From Streptomyces sp. MMG1121 (GTDB taxonomy: Bacteria > Actinomycetota > Actinomycetes > Streptomycetales > Streptomycetaceae), in contig NZ_LGDV01000141.1 in NCBI RefSeq assembly GCF_001280015.1, positions 62,001-126,000 on the forward strand: a DNA stretch of 64,000 nt. The letters are read 5' to 3'. Positions 17,327-26,917 of the stretch are shown piece after piece. Every line of letters starts with the position of its first letter. Positions within the stretch are counted from its first letter, which is position 1. The position numbers were made by a program, and so were the translations under genes. Below the pieces are notes generated by a model. That model saw nothing but the letters and a program-made list of their open reading frames with translations, had not been told where the DNA came from and searched no databases.

Positions 17327-18865
17327 ATGACGAACACAGCCGTACAGCCCCCGCCCCAGCCGACGACCGGCCGGCCCCCGCTGCGGACGCGCTCCCGCGC
17401 CCACGCCTGGCCGCTCCTGCCGCTCGGCACCGCCACGATGCTCTTCGCGGTCGGCGGCCGGTGGGACATCGCGGCCGCCGCCTGGATCTTCCCTGTCCTG
17501 CTGCTGCGCTTCACCCGGCTGAGCCGCGTCTGGTCCGGAGCGCTGTGGATCTGGGCCGCGCACCTCGCGGCGGCCGTCTTCTGGGTCCAGGAGTCGGCGA
17601 TCGGCTTCAACCCCGTGGTGTTCGCCGGAGCCCTCGCCCTGGCCGCCCTGCAGACGCTGCCGTTCCTCGCGGACCGACTGCTGACGGCCCGTCTGCGCCC
17701 GGCACCGGCGGCCCTGGTCTTCCCGGCCGCCGTCGCCGCCGTCGAGTTCCTGATCACCCTGGTCTCCCCGTTCGGCACGGCGTACGGCTCCCTGGCCGTG
17801 ACCCAGCACGCGGACCTGCCGCTCCTCCAGGTCATCGCGGTCACCGGCCCCTGGGGCATCGGTTTCCTCATCGCCTACGCGGCGAGCACGGTCAACGGCC
17901 TCTGGGAACGTGCGTCCTGGCGCGGCGCCCTCGTCTGTACGGCCGTCCTGCTGAGCGTCCTGCTCGCCGGCGGCGCCCGGCTGGCCTTCTTCCCGCCCCA
18001 GAGCACCACGGTACGGATCGCCGGAGTCACTCCCGCCCGCACCGTCACCGACACGCTCAAGACCACGCTCGCCCGGTTCGCCGACGGCCCCGCAGGCGTC
18101 GCCGCCGCCCCCGCCGCCGAAGTGCGGCCCGCGATGACGGCCGTCGAGGACGATCTGCTCGCGGCCACCCGCCGCGAGGCCGCCGCCGGCGCCAAGATCG
18201 TGATCTGGCCCGAGGAAGCCGTCCGGACCCGCGAGCCCGACGAGGCCGCCGCCATCGCGGCGGCGCGGCAGGAGGCCCGCCGCTCGCACGTCTACCTGGA
18301 GATCGGCGTCCGCGTCTACAGCGCCGCCCCGCCCGCCTACGGCCGCGACGAGGCACTCCTCATCGACCCGCGCGGCACAGTGCTGTGGACCTACCAGAAG
18401 GCCCACCCCATCCCCGGATCCGAGCGCTTCACACCGGGCGACGGCCACGTGCCCGTCGTCCGCACCCCGTACGGCCGCCTGGCCAACGTCATCTGCTACG
18501 ACGCCGACTTCCCGGCCCTCATGCGCACCCGGGCCGACATCATGCTCGTCCCCTCACACGACTGGAAGGAGTACGGCGCCGCCCACACCGACAAGGCGGG
18601 CCTGCGCGCCATCGAGGGCGGCTACGCCCTGATCCGCCAGGACGCGGAGGGAGTCTCGGCCGCCTACGACGACGAGGGGCACGTCCTCGCCACCTCGGAC
18701 TACTTCACGACCGACCGGCAGACCATGGTGGCCGATGTCCCCGTGCACGGCGTCACGACGGTCTACGACCGCATCGGGGACACCTTCGCCTGGCTCTGTC
18801 TGGCCGCGCTCGCGGCGCTCACCGGCACGGCCGTCGTCCGGCCCAGGCGCCCGGCGGGGCGCTGA
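17327..18865 (+). CDS. Lnt-like apolipoprotein N-acyltransferase
   Basis: A 512-residue membrane protein with six or more N-terminal transmembrane segments (residues ~28-220) and a C-terminal carbon-nitrogen hydrolase domain. The Glu-Lys-Cys triad is visible: Glu296/297 (VIWPEEAV), Lys358 (TYQKAHPIPGSE) and Cys390 (NVICYDADFP). Lnt enzymes N-acylate the terminal Cys of lipoproteins at the membrane. The ATG has no ribosome site but TAGCGT ends 7 nt upstream (leaderless pattern). It is convergent with a secreted serine hydrolase and divergent from the two-component system. Confidence 0.9.
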   Translation: MTNTAVQPPPQPTTGRPPLRTRSRAHAWPLLPLGTATMLFAVGGRWDIAAAAWIFPVLLLRFTRLSRVWSGALWIWAAHLAAAVFWVQESAIGFNPVVFAGALALAALQTLPFLADRLLTARLRPAPAALVFPAAVAAVEFLITLVSPFGTAYGSLAVTQHADLPLLQVIAVTGPWGIGFLIAYAASTVNGLWERASWRGALVCTAVLLSVLLAGGARLAFFPPQSTTVRIAGVTPARTVTDTLKTTLARFADGPAGVAAAPAAEVRPAMTAVEDDLLAATRREAAAGAKIVIWPEEAVRTREPDEAAAIAAARQEARRSHVYLEIGVRVYSAAPPAYGRDEALLIDPRGTVLWTYQKAHPIPGSERFTPGDGHVPVVRTPYGRLANVICYDADFPALMRTRADIMLVPSHDWKEYGAAHTDKAGLRAIEGGYALIRQDAEGVSAAYDDEGHVLATSDYFTTDRQTMVADVPVHGVTTVYDRIGDTFAWLCLAALAALTGTAVVRPRRPAGR

Positions 18866-18868
18866 GGG

Positions 18869-19684
18869 CTATGCGACGGCCTGGCGTGCCGTCTCCTCCA
18901 CCAGGGAGACGCCCTCGCTCATGGAGGCGCTGCCGTTCGACAGGACCACGACGAGGTACCGGTGCCCCTTCACGGTGACCTGTCCGACGCTGTTGACGTC
19001 CCAGAGGCCGGAGGTGGTGCGCTGGAGCCAGCCGTTCTTCAGCGCCTTCGCGGAGCCGGAGCCGTCGGCCGCCGAGACGCCCCAGCTCTGCTCGGGTACG
19101 ACCTGGCCCATGAGCGTGCCGATGTAGGCCCGCGACTGTGCGTTCAAAGGCGTGGCGCCGGCCGTCGTACCGCTGTCGAACACGGCTCGGAGCAGCCGGA
19201 TCTGGTCGCTCGCGGTCGTCCGCGTCAGGCCCCACCGGGAGCCGGGTCCGCCGGTCGTGGAGGTCAGGCCCAGCCGCTTGTTGGCCGCGGCCAGCCCGTC
19301 GGACTGCCCGATCTCCCGCCACAGCGCGTCGGCCGCCGCGTTGTCGCTGCGCTGGATCATCGGCTCGGCATGGCCGCGCTCCGCCGCGGTGAGCTGCCGT
19401 CCCGCGTCCTGCGCCTGGAGCAGCAGCGTCGCGAGGATGTCGACCTTGACGATGCTGGCGGTGTCGTACGCGGCGTCCTCGCCGTGCACCACGGGAGTGC
19501 GGCCGGCACCGTCCAGGTCGAGCACGGCGGCCGTGACGTGCGAGGACGTGCCGGTGGACGGGGTGGCCGCGGCCGCCGGGGCCGGATGCAGGGTGCCGGC
19601 GGTCAGCAGCGCCGCGGCGCAGGCCAGGAGGAGACCGGTCCGGGTGCGGGCGGTGGGGGAGGGGAGCGCGGTGAGGGACAGCAT
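18869..19684 (-). CDS. Secreted class A beta-lactamase-like serine hydrolase
   Basis: A 271-residue protein with a signal peptide of about 40 residues ending in PAAAA. The active-site motifs are SIVK (Ser77, Lys80), SDN (113-115) and KNG (216-218, in place of KTG). The Glu166-type omega-loop motif is not obvious, so beta-lactam hydrolysis is uncertain; a D,D-peptidase-like or other hydrolase role is equally possible. The ATG at 19684 is preceded by TACGTT at 7 nt, a leaderless pattern. It converges with the Lnt-like gene with only 3 bp between. Confidence 0.85.
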   Translation of the reverse strand: MLSLTALPSPTARTRTGLLLACAAALLTAGTLHPAPAAAATPSTGTSSHVTAAVLDLDGAGRTPVVHGEDAAYDTASIVKVDILATLLLQAQDAGRQLTAAERGHAEPMIQRSDNAAADALWREIGQSDGLAAANKRLGLTSTTGGPGSRWGLTRTTASDQIRLLRAVFDSGTTAGATPLNAQSRAYIGTLMGQVVPEQSWGVSAADGSGSAKALKNGWLQRTTSGLWDVNSVGQVTVKGHRYLVVVLSNGSASMSEGVSLVEETARQAVA

Positions 19685-19886
19685 GGCGTCGAACGTAGGC
19701 AAAACGGGCGTGAGGCGACATGGTGGTCGTCACTTTTGCTCCGTTTGACGGCGGATTGTGAGAAGAGCCACCGAAGCCCCCAAGGGGCGGAATGCGCCGT
19801 ACGGGTTGGCCGCGCGACGGCGTGTACGCGCGGTCGGGCGGCGCCTCTCACCTATCGTCGGCCGGACACCGACATCCGGAGTGATA

Positions 19887-20924
19887 ATGGAAAAAACGGA
19901 TGAATTGGTTGGTGTGGCCGAAGGTGTGGCGGTCGTCCCCGCCGTTCCGCCCGCGCGCCGCATCCGGCCGTGGCCGCACGGCGCGGCCCTCGCGGTCGCG
20001 GCCGCAGCCGCGGCCGTGCTCGTCCTCGCCGGCACCGCGTGGCTGAACCAGCCTGCCGTCCAGGCCTGGCGCACCGTCTGCCTCGCCATCACCGTCCAGG
20101 CACTCCCCTTCCTGCTCCTCGGCACCACCCTGTCCGGCGCCATCAACGCCTTCGTGCCGGCCGAACTGTTCACCAGGATCCTGCCGAAGCGGCCCGCCCT
20201 CGCCGTGCCGGTGGCGGGTGTCGCGGGCGCGGTGCTGCCGGGCTGCGAGTGCGCCTCCGTCCCTGTCGCCAACAGCCTGATCCGCCGGGGTGTCACCCCG
20301 GCCGCCGCCTTCGCCTTCCTGCTCTCCGCGCCGGCCATCAACCCCGTCGTGCTGACCGCCACCGCCGTCGCCTTCCCCGGCAACCCCGCGATGGTCGCCG
20401 CCCGGCTGGTCGCGTCGCTCGCCACCGCCGCCGTCATGGGCTGGCTGTGGCTCTGGCTGGGCAGGGAGAAGTGGCTGCGGCCCATGCTGCGGCACGGGCA
20501 CACCGGTCACCGGCACGGCCACGGCCGCTGGAACGAGTTCCGGCTCGGCTTCCAGCACGACTTCCTGCACGCGGGCGGTTTCCTGGTGCTCGGCGCCATG
20601 GCCGCCGCCACCTTCAACGTCGCGATGCCGCGCTCCGTCCTCGACACCTTCGCCGGCTCGCCCTGGCTGTCGGTGCTCTTCCTGGCCGGGCTCGCCGTAC
20701 TGCTGGCGGTCTGTTCGGAGGCGGACGCGTTCGTCGCCGCCTCGCTGGCCGGGTTCTCGCCGACCGCCCGGCTCGCGTTCATGGTGGTCGGCCCGATGGT
20801 CGACCTGAAGCTGATCGCCCTGCAGGCGGGTACCTTCGGCCGCGCCTTCGCCTGGCGGTTCTGCACGGCCACCACCGCCGTGGCGGTCGCCGCGAGCGCC
20901 CTGATCGGGGGCGCGCTGCTGTGA
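19887..20924 (+). CDS. Permease (DUF318/PF03773 family)
   Basis: A 345-residue permease with about eight membrane segments in two repeats. Family hallmarks are LPGCECASVPVANSLIRRGV, APAINPVVL, and CSEADAFVAASL with Cys and acidic residues. A cytoplasmic loop (about residues 205-217, HGHTGHRHGHGR) is packed with His, which hints at metal traffic. CGGAG precedes the ATG. Its stop overlaps the GTG of the next gene by 4 nt, and the two families travel together widely. Confidence 0.9.
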   Translation: MEKTDELVGVAEGVAVVPAVPPARRIRPWPHGAALAVAAAAAAVLVLAGTAWLNQPAVQAWRTVCLAITVQALPFLLLGTTLSGAINAFVPAELFTRILPKRPALAVPVAGVAGAVLPGCECASVPVANSLIRRGVTPAAAFAFLLSAPAINPVVLTATAVAFPGNPAMVAARLVASLATAAVMGWLWLWLGREKWLRPMLRHGHTGHRHGHGRWNEFRLGFQHDFLHAGGFLVLGAMAAATFNVAMPRSVLDTFAGSPWLSVLFLAGLAVLLAVCSEADAFVAASLAGFSPTARLAFMVVGPMVDLKLIALQAGTFGRAFAWRFCTATTAVAVAASALIGGALL

Positions 20925-21673
20925 GACGCCCGGTACAGACCCTGCTCCTGACCCTGACCGGCATCGGCCTGCTCCACACGGCCCTGTTCACGGACATCTA
21001 CCTGCGCTACGTCAAGGCCGGCCTGCGCCCGCCGCTGATCGTCTCCGGGGCGGTCCTGCTGCTGCTCGGCCTGGCGTCGGCGGCCATGCGGGACGCACGG
21101 CACCACACGCGCGACGGCGACCACGTCCCTGATCCCGGCCACGACCACGGCCATGACCACTCCGGCGCCCCGCGCATCGCCTGGCTGCTGTTCCTCCCGG
21201 CGCTCAGCCTGCTCTGGTACGCCCCGCCCGCCCTCGGCGCGTACACCGCGGCACGCTCGAACACCGAGGCGGTGACCGTGCAGGAAGGATTCGCTCCGCT
21301 GCCTGCGACCTCACCCCTGCCGCTGACCCTCACGGACTTCACCAAGCGCGTCCAGCAGGACCGCAGCCTGGCCGTCAAAGGCCGCACCGTCCGGCTCACG
21401 GGCTTCGTCACCCCGGACGAGAACGACGACGGCTGGTACCTGACCCGCATCATCTTCACGTGCTGCGCCGCCGACTCACAGACCGTCAAGGTCCATGTGT
21501 ACGGACCCGAGGCGCCCCCCGCCGACACCTGGCTCGCGGTGACCGGCACCTGGCACCCTCAGGGCACCCTCGGCACGAGAACCGCGCAGGCGGCGCTCGA
21601 CGTCAAGGACGCCCGCCCCATGGCGCAGCCGGTGAACGCCTACACCGACGACCTGCCGCTCACGCCGTCCTAG
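20921..21673 (+). CDS. TIGR03943 family protein
   Basis: A 250-residue protein with three membrane segments (residues ~5-25, 33-52, 81-101), a His-rich loop between the second and third (DPGHDHGHDHSG) and an extracytoplasmic C-terminal domain containing the TIGR03943 motifs GRTVRLTGFVTP, RIIFTCCAADSQ and AVTGTW. The double Cys and His clusters suggest metal binding. Start GTG overlaps the permease stop (GTGA), so the two are translationally coupled and probably form one transport complex. Confidence 0.88.
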   Translation: MRRPVQTLLLTLTGIGLLHTALFTDIYLRYVKAGLRPPLIVSGAVLLLLGLASAAMRDARHHTRDGDHVPDPGHDHGHDHSGAPRIAWLLFLPALSLLWYAPPALGAYTAARSNTEAVTVQEGFAPLPATSPLPLTLTDFTKRVQQDRSLAVKGRTVRLTGFVTPDENDDGWYLTRIIFTCCAADSQTVKVHVYGPEAPPADTWLAVTGTWHPQGTLGTRTAQAALDVKDARPMAQPVNAYTDDLPLTPS

Positions 21674-21675
21674 CC

Positions 21676-21776
21676 GGGCGGCCTGCGTTCGTGCCGGCCC
21701 GGTCCGGCGAGCCGCCGCTCGTGCTGTCCGGGTCCGACGGCTTGCGTTCATGCGGTTCTGGTCCGACGACGTGCGC
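21676..21776. repeat. Imperfect ~30-bp tandem repeat between convergent genes
   Basis: Three degenerate units resembling TGCGTTCGTGC..CCGGTCCGACG follow one another between the TIGR03943 stop and the PPOX-protein stop. Divergence between copies is high. It may be an old duplication or a weak transcription end region. Confidence 0.35.
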
Positions 21777-22266
21777 CCGCGCCCTGCGAGTCCGCCCCGC
21801 CGCCCTCCGCCGGCCCGTCGCCGGGAGTGCCGGCCGTGTCGCTGAGCAGCACGCCCGTGACCAGGTCGGGGCGGATGCGCACGGCGTGGTCCATGTCCTC
21901 GTGCGCCGCCCAGGGCTCCCACAGGGCGCGGACGCGGTCCAGTTCGCCGGGGTCGGTGGCGAGGTGGGCGCGACCGGTGACGACCACGCTCCAGCCGAGG
22001 TGTGTGTCCGGGTCGATCACGTCGGCTTCGTAGGCGACCACGACGCCCTTGTCGGCGCCCTGCCGCGCGTGCGAGGTGAGCGCCGCGCCCTCGTGGGTGC
22101 GGATGACGATGTCGCCGTCGTCGAGGACGTGGTTGACCGGGCGGACGGTGGGCAGGGCCTGGCGGGTGAAGACGATCCTCCCCAGGGACACGCTGCCCAG
22201 CAGCCGCAACGCCTCGACCCGGTCGAGGTCGATGCGCCGGTGGACGGGGACGGCATGGCAGACCAT
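21748..22266 (-). CDS. Pyridoxamine 5'-phosphate oxidase family protein
   Basis: A 172-residue split-barrel flavin-binding protein (LLGSVSLGRIVFTRQALPTVRPVNHVLDDGDIVIRT, GWSVVVTGRAHLA). This subgroup binds FMN or F420 and is frequent in hypoxia/dormancy regulons. GAGGAGG sits 6 nt before the ATG at 22266. The last ~25 residues are a low-complexity Gly/Arg tail. It is divergent from an Rv1733c-like gene. Confidence 0.88.
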   Translation of the reverse strand: MVCHAVPVHRRIDLDRVEALRLLGSVSLGRIVFTRQALPTVRPVNHVLDDGDIVIRTHEGAALTSHARQGADKGVVVAYEADVIDPDTHLGWSVVVTGRAHLATDPGELDRVRALWEPWAAHEDMDHAVRIRPDLVTGVLLSDTAGTPGDGPAEGGGADSQGAGARRRTRTA

Positions 22267-22610
22267 GGCCGGCCTCCTCGCGGGCTCCGGCGCCCCGTAC
22301 GCGCGTCGGCACTTCGTGCGGAGCGGCACTCCTGACCCCACTGTGGCCCGTCCCCCAGGGCCCCTCCAGTGCCCTTCGGTCCTGCGCCGGGGGGCCGGAC
22401 GTCCCGACCTGTGCGGACCGATCGCTGCCCCGCCCGCTCCGAGCTGCCGAGACGGTTTCCGCCCGGAGGACGCGGGCCCCCGAGGGGGTCCGGCACGAGA
22501 GACCGTCGCGGACCTCTTCGGCCCTCATGCCGCCGCGATCCGGATTGAGGTGCACGATGGAGTGGTGGCACTCGACGCCCGCCAGGCGCGGTGGAGAGGA
22601 GGCGGTGACG
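22267..22610. other. Divergent control region, no gene seen
   Basis: The 344 bp between the PPOX gene and the Rv1733c-like gene hold no convincing gene. A GGACCGAAGGGCACT element (minus strand, 22368-22382) and GGACCGATCG near 22416 vaguely resemble DevR/OsdR-type boxes. A GAGAGGAGG ribosome site for the plus gene is at the right end. Confidence 0.3.
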
Positions 22611-23213
22611 ATGACCCGGACACCTCCCACGACAGTCCCCCGGGTACGCCTGTGGCGGTGGCGGCGCAATCCGCTGCGGCGGCACAGTGACGTGGTCGAG
22701 GCCTGGATCGTCCTCGCGACCTGGGTGCTCGCCGTCCTCTGCGGGGCCGTGGCCGGCCTCGCGGCCGCACACAACGCCGACTCCGCGTTCTCCGCCCGAC
22801 GGGCCCATGTGCAGGCGGTGCACGCCGTGCTCACCGACGACGCGGCGCGGACCCCCACCTCCGGCACCGGCTACGACGACGGACGGGTCTGGGCCTCCGT
22901 GCGCTGGACGGACGCGCACGGCGTGGTGCACACCGACCGGGCGAAGATCGCCCCCGGCGCGGCCGCCGGCTCCCAGGTTACGGTCTGGACGAACAGCGCG
23001 GGCCGCATCGTGTCCCCGCCGGTGACCGGCGCCGCGGCGGACCTCCAGGCCGCCCTCACCGGCGCCCTCGTCGCCCCGTCGGCCGGCGCGGCGGTCTGGG
23101 TCGTGGGCTGGGGCATCCGTGCCCGGCTCATCCGGCGGCGCATGGCCGAGTGGGACGAGGAGTGGAAGCAGATCGGGCCCCGGTGGGGGAACTTCAGCGG
23201 CGGACGAGGCTGA
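22611..23213 (+). CDS. Rv1733c-like two-helix membrane protein
   Basis: A 200-residue protein starting with a basic segment (RLWRWRRNPLRRHSDVVEAW), one membrane helix (IVLATWVLAVLCGAVAGLAAA), an extracytoplasmic domain with VWASVRWTDAHGVVHTD and VTVWTNSAGRIVSPP, and a second helix (AGAAVWVVGWGIRARL). This architecture is the actinobacterial Rv1733c family, whose mycobacterial member belongs to the DosR dormancy regulon. GAGAGGAGG precedes the ATG. Confidence 0.85.
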   Translation: MTRTPPTTVPRVRLWRWRRNPLRRHSDVVEAWIVLATWVLAVLCGAVAGLAAAHNADSAFSARRAHVQAVHAVLTDDAARTPTSGTGYDDGRVWASVRWTDAHGVVHTDRAKIAPGAAAGSQVTVWTNSAGRIVSPPVTGAAADLQAALTGALVAPSAGAAVWVVGWGIRARLIRRRMAEWDEEWKQIGPRWGNFSGGRG

Positions 23214-23552
23214 ACGCACGGCATCCTGCCTGCCCGGATATCGGCCCGCCCCGAGATCACCTGGCCCGGATGTCACCTGCCCGGTGACCGGCCTCGGCTG
23301 TCCGGGAAACGGGAGGGCGGGAAGGGCCACCCGCTTCTCGCGGATCCGGATTGCGCGGTGCACGGCTCCCAGCCGCTTCTCCGCGTCTGTCTCGGTCCTT
23401 CCCGCCACTACCAGCACACCACGGAATCCGTCCGCCCACCAGGGGCGGGCAAGGCCACCCGGAGGTCACCCGGGGATCACCCGAAAGGGTCGTTCCGCCG
23501 TCGCGCGGGCGCCCGGGCGCATGACCGGACCCGGGCCGGTGAGAACTCGGTC
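23214..23552. other. 339-bp gap, nothing convincing
   Basis: No reading frame here looks like a protein. GGTCACC and GGATCACC style repeats recur (near 23260-23285 and 23459-23482), but no clear promoter or hairpin could be assigned. It presumably carries the promoter of the GH16-like gene. Confidence 0.3.
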
Positions 23553-24257
23553 ATGGAGAAACCGGCTCCGGGACACCCGCTCCCGTCCCCGCACACCCCG
23601 TCCGCACCCGACACCGTGTTCACAGCGGACTTCACCTCCGCCCGGCAATGGGTGACGGGCCGCTCCTGGGCGTATCCCGACGGCGGCCCGGTGAACCCGG
23701 GCGACGACAAACTGGACCACCTGGTGTCCGACGCCTCCTACTCCCGCTCCGGCGTCTTCAAGGCCACCCGGCGGCCGGACGGCGACTGGGACACGGGGCT
23801 GCTGACGACCGAGGGCAGCGAGGAGGCCTTCATGGTCCGGTGCGGGGATGTGCTGGAGGCCCGGGTACGGCTGCCCCGCGAGGTCGGGGCGTGGCCGGCG
23901 ATCTGGACCTGGCGGGACGGTGATCAGGAGATCGACGTGTTCGAGTACCACCCGGACCATCCGGATCTCCTGGAGTTCGGCAACCACGTACGCGGCACCG
24001 GCGGCTACTTCCGCGACGACGCCATCGGTCCCGGAGCCTGGGTCCACCTGCGCACCGAGTTCGGCGCCCGCTCCGTCGTCTGGTCGGTGAACGGCACCCG
24101 GGCCTTCGCCGACGGCCGAGGCGTGGGACGCGACTGGCACGCCTGCCTCATCGTCAACCTCTCCGTGTCCGCGGGCCGTTACCACCCCGCCCCCGCTGCC
24201 GGGACAACGGAGATGACCTTCGAGGTGAGCGGCCTCGTCGTACGACGCCCACGGTGA
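23553..24257 (+). CDS. GH16-like beta-glucanase fold protein, no signal peptide
   Basis: A 234-residue protein with a concanavalin-like fold. The GH16 catalytic motif E-x-D-x-x-E is present as Glu126, Asp128 and Glu131 (DQEIDVFEYH), preceded by the usual WPAIWTW. Unlike most GH16 enzymes it has no signal peptide or membrane anchor: the N-terminus is a Pro-rich soluble segment. It may be exported by another route, act in the cytoplasm, or have been repurposed. Confidence 0.78.
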   Translation: MEKPAPGHPLPSPHTPSAPDTVFTADFTSARQWVTGRSWAYPDGGPVNPGDDKLDHLVSDASYSRSGVFKATRRPDGDWDTGLLTTEGSEEAFMVRCGDVLEARVRLPREVGAWPAIWTWRDGDQEIDVFEYHPDHPDLLEFGNHVRGTGGYFRDDAIGPGAWVHLRTEFGARSVVWSVNGTRAFADGRGVGRDWHACLIVNLSVSAGRYHPAPAAGTTEMTFEVSGLVVRRPR

Positions 24258-24281
24258 GCCGGCCGGCCCCGCGCCGATTGA

Positions 24282-25976
<1,695 letters not shown>

Positions 25977-25987
25977 GAACAGTGTTC
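25977..25987. promoter_or_regulatory. TetR operator copy 1
   Basis: GAACAGTGTTC, an 11-bp inverted repeat, directly abuts the monooxygenase start and overlaps its -10 box (TAGAAC on the minus strand, 25984-25989). Confidence 0.75.
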
Positions 25988-26012
25988 TATGTACGAACAG
26001 TGTTCGTGTCAA
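25984..26012 (-). promoter_or_regulatory. Promoter of the FAD monooxygenase
   Basis: On the minus strand TTGACA (26012-26007) and TAGAAC (25989-25984) are separated by exactly 17 bp; the GTG start follows 7 nt after the -10 box, so the message should have no leader. Both operator copies lie in this promoter. Confidence 0.8.
25995..26005. promoter_or_regulatory. TetR operator copy 2
   Basis: A second exact GAACAGTGTTC, 18 bp downstream of the first, extended here to ACGAACAGTGTTCGT. It fills the spacer between the -35 and -10 boxes of the monooxygenase promoter and lies 10 bp before the TATGAT box of the TetR gene. Confidence 0.75.
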
Positions 26013-26026
26013 GCTATGATGGCGGC

Positions 26027-26749
26027 GTGAACCCGAGAGAGCGACGCGCGGCGCGCCACCAGCCGCCGAATCCCGACGCCGAAGCCGACCCCAGGCCGCG
26101 GCGCCGTACGGCCCCGATCACCGTGGAGCAGGTCATCGACACCGCGCTGGGCGTCATCGCCACGGAGGGCTACGAGGCGCTGACCATGCGCCGGCTGGCC
26201 GGCGCGCTCGACACCGGACCCGCCTCGCTCTACGCCCACGTGGTCAACAAGGCCGACCTCGACGAGCTCCTCATCGGGCGGCTGTGCGCCGAGCTGGTGC
26301 TCCCCGAGCCCGACCCCGCGGCCTGGCGGGAGCAGATCCGCGGCGTGTGCACCCGGATACGCGACCAGTACCTGAGATACCCCGGTATCTCCCGCGCCGC
26401 GCTCGCTATGGCCCCCACCGACCTCGAGACCTTGCGCGTCAGCGAAGGAATGCTGGCGATCCTGCTCACCGGCGGCGTCGCCCCGCAGGCCGCCGCCTGG
26501 GCCATCGACGCCCTCTTGCTGTACGTGGCCGGCTACTGCCTGGAGGCGTCGATCGTGCGCCGGCGATCGGCACAGGACGGCGCCGTCTGGGTCGTCGACC
26601 GCGACGAACTGCTGCGCCGCTTCACCGCTCTGCCCGCCGAGACCTTCCCGCACACCACCCGCCACGCCGCCGAGCTCACCGCCGGCGAGGGGCACGACCG
26701 CTTCGACTTCACCGTCGCCCTGATGATCGACGGCCTCGCAGACCGCTAG
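26027..26749 (+). CDS. TetR family repressor with TetR_C domain
   Basis: A 240-residue regulator. The N-terminal helix-turn-helix (TVEQVIDTALGVIATEGYEALTMRRLAGALDTGPASLYAHV) is followed by a TetR_C-type ligand domain as in the tetracycline repressor. The GTG start is preceded by TATGAT with 6 nt between, a near-perfect leaderless promoter. The two GAACAGTGTTC repeats upstream suggest it represses both itself and the divergent monooxygenase; the ligand may be the monooxygenase substrate. Confidence 0.92.
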   Translation: MNPRERRAARHQPPNPDAEADPRPRRRTAPITVEQVIDTALGVIATEGYEALTMRRLAGALDTGPASLYAHVVNKADLDELLIGRLCAELVLPEPDPAAWREQIRGVCTRIRDQYLRYPGISRAALAMAPTDLETLRVSEGMLAILLTGGVAPQAAAWAIDALLLYVAGYCLEASIVRRRSAQDGAVWVVDRDELLRRFTALPAETFPHTTRHAAELTAGEGHDRFDFTVALMIDGLADR

Positions 26750-26917
26750 GTCCTTCCCTGCGGAGCGCCGCTCGTGTCCGCCGCCGCGGTGCGCGCGACC
26801 GCGACCGGCGGCCGCCGCCGATGGTCGTACACCGCCGGTCCTCCGGCGGATCAGTACCCGGCGGTCCCGGCTCCGGCTTCCCGGCTGTCACCGACCGTGC
26901 GGCCGGTGACCGTCCGC

